Part shown: one piece after another, positions 19,395 to 27,648 of the stretch
Numbering within the stretch: the first letter of the stretch is position 1
How the letters are laid out: each line of letters starts with the position of its first letter
The notes under the pieces: generated by a model
The model's input: only the letters and a program-made list of their open reading frames with translations
The model's database searches: none
What the model was told of the DNA's origin: nothing
Position numbers and translations under genes: made by a program
NCBI RefSeq assembly: GCF_023074185.1
Contig: NZ_JADPKY010000035.1
Coordinates: forward strand, 1 to 64,000
Reading direction: 5' to 3'
Origin: Bradyrhizobium sp. 132
GTDB taxonomy: Bacteria > Pseudomonadota > Alphaproteobacteria > Rhizobiales > Xanthobacteraceae
DNA: 64,000 nucleotides

Positions 19395-20477
19395 ATGCTT
19401 CAGATCGAGATCGAGGCCGTCTGGCGGTTTCGCCGCGAGGGCAATCCGCGCACCGCCATCATCATGCTCGGCGTCCTCAACGAAATCAGGAGGACCGGGA
19501 AGATCACCAGCGCGGCCCGCGACGCGCACCTCTCCTATCGCCACGTCTGGAATCTGATCGAGCAATGGTCGGAGTTTTTCGGCACGCCCCTGGTCGAGAC
19601 CCAGCGCGGCAAAGGCTCGAAACTCACGCCGTTCGGCGAGCGGCTGGTGTGGGCGGGTGAGCGCATGCAGGCCCGCCTCGGACCTCAGCTTGAGAATCTG
19701 GCGCAGGAGCTGGCGAGCGAGATCAAGCCGTTCCTCGAGCAGCGCCCGTCGGTGATCCGCGTGCATGCCAGCCACGGCTTTGCGGTCGCAAAACTGCGCG
19801 AATTCCTCGACCGCGAGCCGGGCATCGGCGTCGACCTGCGCTATGTCAGCAACCAGCATTCGCTGGTCTCGCTGGCGCAGGGCGCCTGCGATCTCTCCGG
19901 CCTGCATCTGCCGCACGGCGCGCTGCGGGCCCAGGGCATCAAGGCTGCCCGCGAATGGCTCGATCCGCGCGAGGACCGCATCATCAGTTTCGTCACGCGC
20001 GAGATGGGGCTGATGGTCGCGCGCGGCAACCCGCTGCGCATCGCTTCGCTTGATGATCTGACCGGACCAAAAGTCCGCTTCGTCAACCGCGACCACGATT
20101 CCGGCACGCGGCTTCTGTTCGACCAACTGCTCGCGGCAAACGGCATCGAGGAGAGTCGCATCAACGGTGCGCAGCAGATCGAATTTACCCACGCCGCGGT
20201 CGCGGCCTATGTCGCGAGCGGCATGGCGGATGCGAGCTTTGGCGTCGAAGCCGCCGCCCGGCATTTCGGCCTCGATTTCATCCGGCTCCTGACCGAGGAT
20301 TATTTCTTCGTCTGCAAGCGCGCGTTTCTGGACACCGGGCCGATGCAGCGCATCCTCGAGATCATCCGCAGCGCTGATTTTCGCGCAGCGGTGGCTACCC
20401 TGCCCGGCTACGTGCCGTCGGACACGGGCACCGTCACCGGCGTGAAGGCCTTTCTGGAGATGCACGCCGTGCGATGA
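19395..20477 (+). CDS. ModE-type HTH regulator with periplasmic-binding-like domain
   Basis: A 360-residue transcription factor. Residues about 15-95 form the ModE/LysR-like winged helix (GKITSAARDAHLSYRHVWNL, then GSKLTPFGERLVWAGER). Residues about 115-355 resemble a type 2 periplasmic binding domain (COG1910-like), with HASHGFAVAKLREFLDREPG and NRDHDSGTRLLFDQLL. Family members couple binding of an oxyanion or small metabolite to DNA binding; molybdate or tungstate is one possibility. It is divergent from the aldehyde dehydrogenase gene across 113 bp and is the natural candidate to control it. Ligand not known. Confidence 0.8.
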   Translation: MLQIEIEAVWRFRREGNPRTAIIMLGVLNEIRRTGKITSAARDAHLSYRHVWNLIEQWSEFFGTPLVETQRGKGSKLTPFGERLVWAGERMQARLGPQLENLAQELASEIKPFLEQRPSVIRVHASHGFAVAKLREFLDREPGIGVDLRYVSNQHSLVSLAQGACDLSGLHLPHGALRAQGIKAAREWLDPREDRIISFVTREMGLMVARGNPLRIASLDDLTGPKVRFVNRDHDSGTRLLFDQLLAANGIEESRINGAQQIEFTHAAVAAYVASGMADASFGVEAAARHFGLDFIRLLTEDYFFVCKRAFLDTGPMQRILEIIRSADFRAAVATLPGYVPSDTGTVTGVKAFLEMHAVR

Positions 20478-20597
20478 TCATGGCGCGTTCACCTTGTCCG
20501 TGACGGGCAGGAATGCCAATCTCCGCAGCAATGATCCAAGAGAGTCCGTCATGCCGCGCGCGAGCGCCAAATCGGCGCCTGAGAAGGCCGATCGCGC

Positions 20598-21185
20598 TCA
20601 GCCGTGACGGGCCGCCTTGTTGCGGTGGCCGCTCTCGCTGAGGCGGTCGACCCAAGCGATGCCGATCGCGGAGATGATGAAGGTCAGGTGGATCAGCACC
20701 TGCCACATCACGCCGGACTCGGTGAAATTGCTGCGCGTCGTGCCGAGATTACCCGCCTCGATGAAGGTCCTGAGCAGCGAGATCGAGGAGATGCCGATGA
20801 TCGCCATCGCAAGCTTGATCTTGAGCACGCTGGCATTGACGTGGCTGAGCCATTCCGGCTCGTCCGGATGACCGTTCAGGTTCAGGCGCGAGACGAAGGT
20901 CTCGTAACCACCGACGATCACCATCACCAGCAGGTTCGAGATCATGACGACGTCAATCAGCCCGAGCACGACCAGCATGATCTGTTGCTCGCTGGCGTCG
21001 AACGAGTGCACGACCAGGTGCCAGAGCTCCTTCAGGAACAGCAGCACATAGACGGCCTGCGCGACGATGAGACCGACATAGAGCGGGACCTGCAGCCAGC
21101 GCGAGCCGAAGATGAGCTGGGCAAACGGGCCGATTTGCGGCGCCGGCACCGGATCGGCCGAAAGTGCTTTGGGTTCAGACGTCAT
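20598..21185 (-). CDS. yqhA: YqhA/UPF0114 family membrane protein
   Basis: A 195-residue inner-membrane protein with four hydrophobic segments (about 40-60, 77-97, 122-145, 165-185). The core [20 protein letters not shown] and [20 protein letters not shown] are highly characteristic of the UPF0114/YqhA family (TIGR00645). Function is not established. GGAG precedes the ATG. It is the last gene of a four-gene minus-strand run with terC and a terB-like gene, suggesting a role in membrane or metal stress. Confidence 0.88.
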   Translation of the reverse strand: MTSEPKALSADPVPAPQIGPFAQLIFGSRWLQVPLYVGLIVAQAVYVLLFLKELWHLVVHSFDASEQQIMLVVLGLIDVVMISNLLVMVIVGGYETFVSRLNLNGHPDEPEWLSHVNASVLKIKLAMAIIGISSISLLRTFIEAGNLGTTRSNFTESGVMWQVLIHLTFIISAIGIAWVDRLSESGHRNKAARHG

Positions 21186-21218
21186 TGATCACTCCGGATG
21201 ATAGACAGAAGCGTTGCC

Positions 21219-21857
21219 CTACAGGCTCGCGATGACAGGCGCGAGCTCGAGCGAGCCGCGATAGATCATCTCGAAGGCGACGTAGACGATGATAGCGAGA
21301 CCGACATAGCCGATCCAGCGCTGCTTCTGAAGCACGCGGCCGAGCAAATCGGCAGCGACGCCCATCAGCGCGACCGACAATAGCAGGCCGAAGGCGAGGA
21401 TGTAGGGATGCTCGCGCGCCGCGCCCGCGACCGCGAGCACGTTGTCGAGCGACATCGAGACGTCGGCGGCGACGATCTGCACCGCCGCCTGCCTGAAGGT
21501 CTTGCGCGGAGCGGCAGCAGCGCTCCCGTCTCCGCCATGGCTGAACGCGAGCTCGTTCGCATGCGCGGCCTGCTCGCGCAGCTCCCGCCACATCTTCCAG
21601 CACACCCAGAGCAGCAGCACGCCGCCGGCGAGCAACAGCCCGATCACTTGCAGAAGCTGGGTCGCGACGCCGGCAAAGACGATGCGCAAGGCGGTGGCGG
21701 CGATGATGCCGACGACAATGGCGCGCCGGCGCTGCTCGGCCGGGAGGCCGGCTGCGGCAAGGCCGATGACGACGGCGTTGTCGCCGGCGAGCACGAGGTC
21801 GATCAGGACGACCTGAAAGAGCGCGGTCAGCGCTTCGGTGGTGATGAATTCAGTCAT
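21219..21857 (-). CDS. TerC family integral membrane protein
   Basis: A 212-residue polytopic protein with about six or seven helices. Two TerC signature acidic motifs are clear: DLVLAGDNAVVIG (about 20-32) and DVSMSLDNVLAVAG (about 131-144). Relatives (YjbE/YkoY/Alx types) export manganese or support metallation of exported enzymes; others are linked to tellurite resistance. Its start overlaps the preceding gene's stop as ATGA. The His/Gly/Ala-rich cytoplasmic loop between the halves is variable in the family. Substrate is inferred from the family only. Confidence 0.88.
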   Translation of the reverse strand: MTEFITTEALTALFQVVLIDLVLAGDNAVVIGLAAAGLPAEQRRRAIVVGIIAATALRIVFAGVATQLLQVIGLLLAGGVLLLWVCWKMWRELREQAAHANELAFSHGGDGSAAAAPRKTFRQAAVQIVAADVSMSLDNVLAVAGAAREHPYILAFGLLLSVALMGVAADLLGRVLQKQRWIGYVGLAIIVYVAFEMIYRGSLELAPVIASL

Positions 21858-22216
21858 GATTGATCGCTTTTAGGTGCGGACGGATCGAGCCATTGCGGCT
21901 TCTTCCGCTCGACCCAATCCAAAACCTTGCCGCGCGCGGATCGCAACGCGGGCACGTCTTCCGCAAGCAAAGCGAGGCCGAGCGGCAGCATCCAGACGCC
22001 GAGCACCGGCAGGAAGGAGAGCACGCCGCCGACAATGAGCAGCGCGCCCGAGGGGATTCTCACCCAGCGGCTGGACGGCTTGAGCAGATAGGTGACGGTG
22101 TCGCCCATGCGCGGCGGCAGGCGCCGGACAAGCTTGTCGAGACGCGGGTCGCCGCCGGCCATCTGGCCGGTAGCGCCCGCAGCCCCTGTCTTATCCTCGT
22201 CCGAAACTGCGCTCAT
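21854..22216 (-). CDS. PGPGW-type small transmembrane protein
   Basis: A 120-residue protein with a polar N-terminus and two close hydrophobic segments, RIPSGALLIVGGVLSFLPVL and WMLPLGLALLAEDVP. The P-G-L-FLPVLGVWMLPLGL arrangement resembles the PGPGW-type transmembrane family, although the literal motif is degenerate. GAGGAG lies inside the end of the upstream terB-like gene, and the stop overlaps the terC start, so it is translationally linked to both. Function unknown; perhaps a partner of TerC. Confidence 0.65.
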   Translation of the reverse strand: MSAVSDEDKTGAAGATGQMAGGDPRLDKLVRRLPPRMGDTVTYLLKPSSRWVRIPSGALLIVGGVLSFLPVLGVWMLPLGLALLAEDVPALRSARGKVLDWVERKKPQWLDPSAPKSDQS

Positions 22217-22218
22217 GC

Positions 22219-22692
22219 TTACTCCTCGGCGGCAATGCGCTGTTCGGCACGCACTGCACCCGGCGCCACCTGCTTTGCGCGCGGCAGCACCAGCGTCAGC
22301 AGGCGCAACAGCTTGATCGCCTGCAGTTCATGGGGATGGACGTCCTCGTCCGCGGCCGCGACGCGCTCCGACAGTTCCACCAAATGAGCCGACAGCCGCA
22401 GGTCCGAGACCGGACGCAGATTGTCGATCACCACATTGGCGAAATCCGGTTCCTCGAGCCGTTCGGCAAGCTCGTCGAACATCGCATAGAGCCGGTCGTC
22501 CGGGATGTGCGGTGCCAGCTTGCGATCCCGGATGAAACGGACGACCTCGTCGCGTTCGACCGGTGAAACTTGCCGGTCGGCGACCGCAACCAGCGCGCCG
22601 ACGATCACCAGCGCCACCGCAGCCTGCTCGTTCAGGCTGGACGGCTCGGTGATCTCGATTTCGATCGGATTTGAATGCTTGGCGTCAGACAT
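22219..22692 (-). CDS. TerB-like tellurite resistance family protein
   Basis: 157 residues, mostly helical. The pattern ALVIVGALVAVADRQVSPVERDEVVRFI and, in the second half, SERVAAADEDVHPHELQAIKLL repeats the acidic D-x-x-V-x-x-x-E signature of TerB domains (COG3793), which bind metal. ATG 22692 is preferred over the upstream in-frame start at 22764 because GGGAG precedes it and the family sequence begins there. First gene of the terB-like / PGPGW / terC / yqhA operon. Its partners suggest a membrane-associated stress complex. Confidence 0.75.
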   Translation of the reverse strand: MSDAKHSNPIEIEITEPSSLNEQAAVALVIVGALVAVADRQVSPVERDEVVRFIRDRKLAPHIPDDRLYAMFDELAERLEEPDFANVVIDNLRPVSDLRLSAHLVELSERVAAADEDVHPHELQAIKLLRLLTLVLPRAKQVAPGAVRAEQRIAAEE

Positions 22693-22995
22693 CGTTGCTC
22701 CCTTATCTTGCGAAATGACCGCACGGAGCTGCGATGGGGACGATTGGGTCGGAGAGACTCTCAAGAAGGCCCGACGATCGGCCGATCCATCGCATTCGCG
22801 CGGGACAGGTCATCCGACATCACGAGGTTTTGCCGACAGCGTCGACTTCCTCGCCAGAGGGGCCCGGATTCTTGTTCCTTTCACACATAAAGATGGGCCT
22901 GTCGGAATCAAGGCGACGACACTGCGACCAGCCGCCGCATCGGGTTCCGTGTTGGTCTGTTTGGCAGACGCACCGTCATTGCGACGAAGCCCGTG
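22693..22995. other. Intergenic region, no gene seen
   Basis: About 300 bp between the terB-like start and the stop of the SnoaL-like gene. It must carry the promoter of the four-gene ter operon. The open frames here lack family features and good starts. No repeat or strong hairpin was noticed. Confidence 0.5.
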
Positions 22996-23376
22996 TTACT
23001 CCACCCGCTCGACAAGATGCGCCCGCGAGGGCGACCGCTCGAACTTGTCGCCAAAATACTGCGTCTCCTGCGCCACCAGACCGTCGCGGAATTCCATGAT
23101 GCTCACCACGTAAGACGGCACCCCATCATACGTCAGCACGAATTCGCTCACCCACAGATCGCCGCCCCCGACGATGCGCCGAACTGTGAAGCGCTTCTTG
23201 TTCGGCTGCACGAAGCGGCTCTCCTGAATGTTCCTGCGGCCGCGGATGCGCTCGCCGGACTGCGGATAGTCGAGCACCGCGTCCTCGCGATAGATGTCGT
23301 GCTCGGCCTCGAAATCGTTGGCGTCCGACGCGTCCCAATGACGCTGGAGCGCGGCCAGCTTGCCCTGATCATCCAT
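22996..23376 (-). CDS. SnoaL/NTF2-like fold protein
   Basis: 126 residues with the NTF2/SnoaL-like alpha+beta fold: N-terminal helix with LAALQRHWDASDANDFEAE, then IYREDAVLDYPQSGERIRGR, a classic SnoaL-like strand-turn, and strands FVLTYDGVPSYVVSIMEFRDGLVAQE. GGGAG precedes the ATG at 23376; the longer frame to 23553 has no support. Such proteins are small cyclases, isomerases or ligand-binding proteins. Substrate unknown, and no operon partner. Confidence 0.8.
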   Translation of the reverse strand: MDDQGKLAALQRHWDASDANDFEAEHDIYREDAVLDYPQSGERIRGRRNIQESRFVQPNKKRFTVRRIVGGGDLWVSEFVLTYDGVPSYVVSIMEFRDGLVAQETQYFGDKFERSPSRAHLVERVE

Positions 23377-23546
23377 CGCGATCTCCCTCTTTGCGGACTT
23401 TGTCTCGTGACGCCCATCTGAAATTGGCCTGAGGGCCGCCGGTGGCAAGGCTTGCTCGCAACGTCTAACAACGCCTAACGAGCCAAAAACCCGGTCCGGG
23501 TGCAAGGATGACGGCAGAGCCGCGCAGTCACGGTTGGGAACACGCA

Positions 23547-25304
23547 ATGGCACGTTTGCTTTCGGTCAATGTCGGCCTGCCGCGCGACGTCGCCTGGCAG
23601 GGAAGGACCGTCCACACCGGTATCTGGAAGGCACCAGTCAAAGGCCCGCGCAAGGTGCGCCGGCTCAACATCGATGGCGACGGCCAGGGCGATACGGCCG
23701 GTCATGGCGGCGAGCATCGTGCCGTATTCGTCTATCAGGACGATGCTTATCGATACTGGCAGGAACATCTGGGTCGATCGAACCTCGTTCATGGCGAGTT
23801 CGGTGAGAACTTTACGGTCGAGGGCCTTGCCGACAGCAACGTGTGCATCGGAGACCGCTACAGGATCGGCTCGGCCCTGTTCGAAGTGACGCAGCCGCGC
23901 GTCACCTGCTACCGGCTCGGCATTCGCATGGACGAGCCGGACATGGCGGCGCTGGTGGTCAGGCACGGCCGGCCCGGGTTCTATTTTCGTGTGATCGAGG
24001 AAGGCGACGTCGAGGCCGGTGACGAAATCATTCAGATCGCCGTGGGGCCCGAGCGCATGAGCGTGTTCGAGATCAATGCGCTGCTTTACCTGCCGCCTCA
24101 TCCGCGCGAACGCCTGGAGCGGGCGCTGCGGATTCCGGCGCTGAGCCGCGGCTGGCACCGCTCTTTCGAGGCGCTGCTCGAGCAGCGCAAGGAGAACAAA
24201 GCGGCGGGAAACGCCGGGCTCGGATCGGCGGCGAGCCCACCTCCGGCCTGGCGCGGATTCCGGCCGTTTCACGTAGCCCGCAAGATCGCAGAAAGCGGCA
24301 ACGTGACGTCGCTGATCCTCGAACCCGTCGACGGACATCCTGTGGCCGCCGCCCTGCCCGGTCAGTTCGTCGTTGTCCGACTCGGGCCGCTGGCTGCGCA
24401 AGCGATGACGCGCAGCTATTCGCTCTCGAGCGGCTCCGATGCCGCGCCCTATCGGATCAGCATCAAGCGCGAATCGCACGGTGCCGCCAGCCGTTACATC
24501 GCCGATGATCTCGGAATTGACGACGTCGTGCAGGTCGGTGCACCCCGCGGCAGTTTCACGCTCCGGCAAGATGCGCGCCCCGTCGTCCTGTTGAGCGCCG
24601 GAATCGGCGTGACGCCGGTGCTCGCAATGCTCCACGCGCTCGCCGCTGAAGAGACGACGCGGGACGTCTGGTGGCTTCACGGCACTCGCGACGGCCGCAA
24701 ACATGCGTTCGCCGCCGAGGCGCGCGAATTGCTAAGTGGGCTCGCTCATCACCATAGCCACGTCTGTTACAGCGCGCCTGACCCGGGCGATCGTCTCAAT
24801 GTGGAGTTCGATACAGCCGGACATCTGGACGCACGCCTGCTCCAGAGTCTCAGCGTGCCACGTGACGGCGATTTCTATCTGTGCGGACCGGCCGCTTTCA
24901 TGAGCGATCTGAAAGCTGGCCTAACCACGTTGGGCGTCGCGCCGGATCGCATCCACACCGAATTGTTCGGCGCCGGACCATCCTTGACGCCCGGCATAGC
25001 GTCCTCCCCGCAGAAGCGAGCGCACTCGCCGGCCGGCGCCCCCGGCCCCGGCCCGATGGTTTCGTTCGTCCGAAGTGGACTCAATGTGTGCTGGGGACCG
25101 GCCTACGCCAGCCTGCTGGAGCTGGCCGAAGCCTGCGACGTCCCCGTGCGCTGGTCGTGCCGGACCGGCGTCTGCCACAACTGCGAGAGCGGACTGATCG
25201 CGGGAGCGGTCAGCTACGCGCCGGATCCACTCGACCCGCCAGCGGAGGGCAACGTCCTGATCTGCTGCTCGCGGCCCCGAAGTGATGTCGTGATTGATCT
25301 GTGA
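23547..25304 (+). CDS. MOSC domain fused to ferredoxin-type oxidoreductase
   Basis: About 585 residues in three modules. Residues 1-210 form a YiiM-like MOSC domain (molybdenum cofactor sulphurase C-terminal fold) with GDTAGHGGEHRAVFVYQDD, HGEFGENFTVEGL and the conserved cysteine in QPRVTCYRLGIRM. Residues about 235-480 are an FAD/NAD(P) reductase, with the FAD motif RSYSLSS and nucleotide motif LSAGIGVTPVLAML. The last 80 residues are a plant-type 2Fe-2S ferredoxin with CRTGVCHNCESG and a later CC. YiiM proteins reduce N-hydroxylated compounds using Moco, so this looks like a self-contained electron chain. ATG 23547 is chosen by family alignment; ATG 23508 is possible. Confidence 0.88.
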   Translation: MARLLSVNVGLPRDVAWQGRTVHTGIWKAPVKGPRKVRRLNIDGDGQGDTAGHGGEHRAVFVYQDDAYRYWQEHLGRSNLVHGEFGENFTVEGLADSNVCIGDRYRIGSALFEVTQPRVTCYRLGIRMDEPDMAALVVRHGRPGFYFRVIEEGDVEAGDEIIQIAVGPERMSVFEINALLYLPPHPRERLERALRIPALSRGWHRSFEALLEQRKENKAAGNAGLGSAASPPPAWRGFRPFHVARKIAESGNVTSLILEPVDGHPVAAALPGQFVVVRLGPLAAQAMTRSYSLSSGSDAAPYRISIKRESHGAASRYIADDLGIDDVVQVGAPRGSFTLRQDARPVVLLSAGIGVTPVLAMLHALAAEETTRDVWWLHGTRDGRKHAFAAEARELLSGLAHHHSHVCYSAPDPGDRLNVEFDTAGHLDARLLQSLSVPRDGDFYLCGPAAFMSDLKAGLTTLGVAPDRIHTELFGAGPSLTPGIASSPQKRAHSPAGAPGPGPMVSFVRSGLNVCWGPAYASLLELAEACDVPVRWSCRTGVCHNCESGLIAGAVSYAPDPLDPPAEGNVLICCSRPRSDVVIDL

Positions 25305-25479
25305 AAGTGGAGACTCATTATGCGAGTCGGCGCCCGGTCTCAGGGCGCTGTGGGACCAGGGCCGCAAGGAGCATTTTTATCCCTACGGCAAGGCTTACGT
25401 CGAAACTCTCGGCGAACCGGACTGGAACCACATTCCGACATCGTCCGCTCGGGCGAATGCCGGCTTGGAATGTGGATGA
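25294..25479 (+). CDS. Short unassigned ORF, possibly a gene remnant
   Basis: A 61-codon frame overlapping the end of the MOSC fusion gene by 11 bp. The C-terminal two thirds (GLRALWDQGRKEHFYPYGKA, then YVETLGEPDWNHIP) has the composition of real protein, but no family is recognised and no ribosome site is seen. It may be the surviving part of a gene damaged by the same rearrangement that produced the MocR/PaiB remnants just downstream. Confidence 0.3.
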   Translation: MICESGDSLCESAPGLRALWDQGRKEHFYPYGKAYVETLGEPDWNHIPTSSARANAGLECG

Positions 25480-25484
25480 TCCAG

Positions 25485-25816
25485 ATGAAGACCAATCCCG
25501 CTCCCCGGGCCGGCCGCATGGGCGCGCGCCAGATCTACGATGCCCTGAGGGATCAGATTTTGGCGCGGGTATACGGGATCGACGGGTTGCTGCCGTCCTC
25601 GCGCGCGCTTGCCGGCGAGATGGGTGTGGCCCGCTCGACCGTCAGCGTCGCCTACGAACAGCTCGCCGCCGAAGGCTTTATCGAGACACGCCATGGCGCG
25701 CGGCCGCGTGTGGCTCGCGCCATCGTCGAGCGAGGACGCACGCGCGTGGCGTCGGGGCCGTCGGCGCGGAAGGTACGGCCGTCGGTCTTCGGCGAGCGGT
25801 TGCTTCGGGACCCGCT
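25485..25816 (+). pseudogene. MocR/PdxR family regulator, N-terminal remnant
   Basis: A truncated GntR-type winged-helix domain: ARQIYDALRDQILARVYG, then LPSSRALAGEMGVARSTVS and VAYEQLAAEGFIETRHGARP, the standard DNA-binding half of a MocR/PdxR regulator. The fold-type I aminotransferase half of about 350 residues that should follow is absent. Instead the sequence runs within about 40 codons of linker into a piece of a PaiB-like gene in another frame. Possible starts are ATG 25470, 25476 or 25485. MocR proteins usually control pyridoxal phosphate or amine genes. This one is almost certainly non-functional, unless the lone DNA-binding domain is still made. Confidence 0.7.
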
Positions 25817-25990
25817 GCGCAGCTGCGCGGAATCGTCGGCGTGCGCATTCCCGTCGTGCGGTTCGAAGGCAAGCGCAAGATGAGCCAGAACCGTCCCGAG
25901 GCCGACCGTGTCGGCGTCGCGCAAGGACTTGCGGCGAGCGAGAACGCGCTTGATCGGGAGGTTGCGCCCCTCATTCCGGTGCCGATGTGA
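25817..25990 (+). pseudogene. PaiB-like FMN-binding negative regulator, C-terminal remnant
   Basis: Read in frame from 25817, the sequence gives AQLRGIVGVRIPVVRFEGKR, KMSQNRPEADRVGVAQGL and a short tail ending at 25990. The KxKMSQNRPExDRxGV block is the C-terminal signature of FMN-binding negative transcriptional regulators of the PaiB family. About 150 N-terminal residues are missing. It abuts the MocR remnant in a different frame, at a small palindrome (gctgcgcagc), consistent with an internal deletion joining two genes. Confidence 0.65.
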
Positions 25991-26499
25991 GCGAAGTTCG
26001 GCGCGCCGAGGCGCGCTTGAATAGTTGCAGGGCGGCGTCGTTTCGATCCGCATGTAGCAGACCGGAGCCATCCTGGCGTCAGGCTGCCGTGGACATGGCG
26101 AAGTGGGCCGACAGTCCGTACGGCAAGCCCGAGCGGACTGTCCGTCGGTCGTTCGAATGAATGGCATCAGACACCCGGCCGCTGGCACTTGCTGATCGGC
26201 GCAGCTGCACGTCCGCGCAGGACGTGCCGACAAATTAGACAAGACGCGTCTCGTCACTGGATCTGCAGGCTTGGCGAAGAGGGCCATGCAGGCCCGTGAA
26301 GCGGGTCATCTAACATCAGGTGCAACCTCGATTTTTCTTGGCGTGGCGGCGAGCCGAAGAGCCCGCGTGCTGCGCGTCACCTCGACTGGCCCAAATTTCG
26401 CAAGGCAGCATCAAGCCTGATTCCCTGCTCTCCCACGATTGGAGCGGCAAGATGCGTGCGCCGAGAGACCGGGTGAGCGGCCCAGAATCGGAGAATGCC
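25991..26499. other. Gene-free stretch after the decayed regulators
   Basis: About 510 bp with no convincing gene on either strand. Open frames here read as low-complexity Arg/Ala/Pro and have no family features. It probably contains deleted-gene debris and the promoter for the cupin gene at 26500, whose own ribosome site (GGAGA) is at its right edge. Confidence 0.5.
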
Positions 26500-27639
26500 A
26501 TGAACGTGCATGCCGCCGGCGATCTCAAATTCACCGGGCTGACCCGCCCGGACGGCGCGCCCGTTCGCCTCAACGCTCGGGATTTCGTGGCGATCGATCG
26601 CGACCGGAATGCGAAGTTCGAAGCGACGTACCGGCCGCAAGCGCTCTACAATCGCGCCAACGAAGGCTTTCACGCCAACAACGAAACCTTCCTGCTGCAC
26701 GAAGTCGCGACCAATCTGCCGATCTACCGTCCGGACACCGGCCCTACCGATTTCCACCTGCATCTTCCGCCGGGCGGCTTTCAGCTCGTGCTGGTCACCT
26801 CCGGCGCGTTCACCTTCGACTATGACGGGCGCTTCCACAGTGTCGGCCCTGGCGCGGTGATGTTGCAGAGCGCGATCGTGCACCGCCAGCTGTTCTACAC
26901 CTGGTCGGGACTGTCGACCGAAGAGAACCTGAAGACGCCGCAGACGGTGGTGCCGGATCCGATTTCCATGGGCTATTCGGGCAAATTCCTCGAAGCCTTC
27001 GTGACCGATCCCACCACCTTTCCAAACCCGAGCATCGTCGGCCCGGACCAGATCAACGAGGCCGAGACGCCGCGTGTGGCCTGGAGCCACTCACTGCATG
27101 ATCGCCCGGCCGATGCAGGCTTCTGGCTTCAGGATCCCCTGGCGCTGGATGCGCTGTTCAAGCCGTTCACCGACAGCCCTGTCAAATCGGCGATGCCGGT
27201 CTATGTGCGCGATATCGGGATCGAGGCCCCGAGCGGCCATCTCGTCACCGGCCACATCATCGCGACCGACCCGCGTGGCCAGTCACTTTTGCCGAAGAGC
27301 ACATCGGCTGCAGCCGATGGTAGCTGTTTGGCCAAGGGCGAGGTTGCGATCTATCGCGTCATTCGCGGCACGGCTGAATTCAAGAGCAAGGCCGGCGAGA
27401 CCTTTGAGCTCGCGGCTGGCGATGTGGTGACCGCCGGCAACAACGCGATCAGCCTCACAGGCATCGGTGACAACACGCAAGTTCTCCGGCTCGGCCTTCT
27501 CAAGGGCATGAACGACCTTCGCAGCTGGACGCCGACGCAGCGCGACGAGATCGACGGCCTCGCCGGCCAGATCATCACGCAGAAGGACATCCGTCCCCTG
27601 CGCACCGAAGGCAAGCAGGTCGGGTATCTGTACGGCTGA
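26500..27639 (+). CDS. Bicupin-like protein
   Basis: A 379-residue cytoplasmic protein with two beta-barrel (cupin-like) regions. The first (about 80-135) shows TDFHLHLPPGGFQLVLVTSG followed by FHSVGPGAVMLQ, typical cupin motif spacing with a His pair. The second, near 275-330, has EVAIYRVIRGTAEFKSKAGE and FELAAGDVVTAG. This resembles bicupins with dioxygenase or isomerase activity, but no substrate can be named. ATG 26500 is chosen because GGAGA precedes it; the frame is open further upstream without support. It is convergent with gor. Confidence 0.75.
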   Translation: MNVHAAGDLKFTGLTRPDGAPVRLNARDFVAIDRDRNAKFEATYRPQALYNRANEGFHANNETFLLHEVATNLPIYRPDTGPTDFHLHLPPGGFQLVLVTSGAFTFDYDGRFHSVGPGAVMLQSAIVHRQLFYTWSGLSTEENLKTPQTVVPDPISMGYSGKFLEAFVTDPTTFPNPSIVGPDQINEAETPRVAWSHSLHDRPADAGFWLQDPLALDALFKPFTDSPVKSAMPVYVRDIGIEAPSGHLVTGHIIATDPRGQSLLPKSTSAAADGSCLAKGEVAIYRVIRGTAEFKSKAGETFELAAGDVVTAGNNAISLTGIGDNTQVLRLGLLKGMNDLRSWTPTQRDEIDGLAGQIITQKDIRPLRTEGKQVGYLYG

Positions 27640-27648
27640 GCGCGGGGG

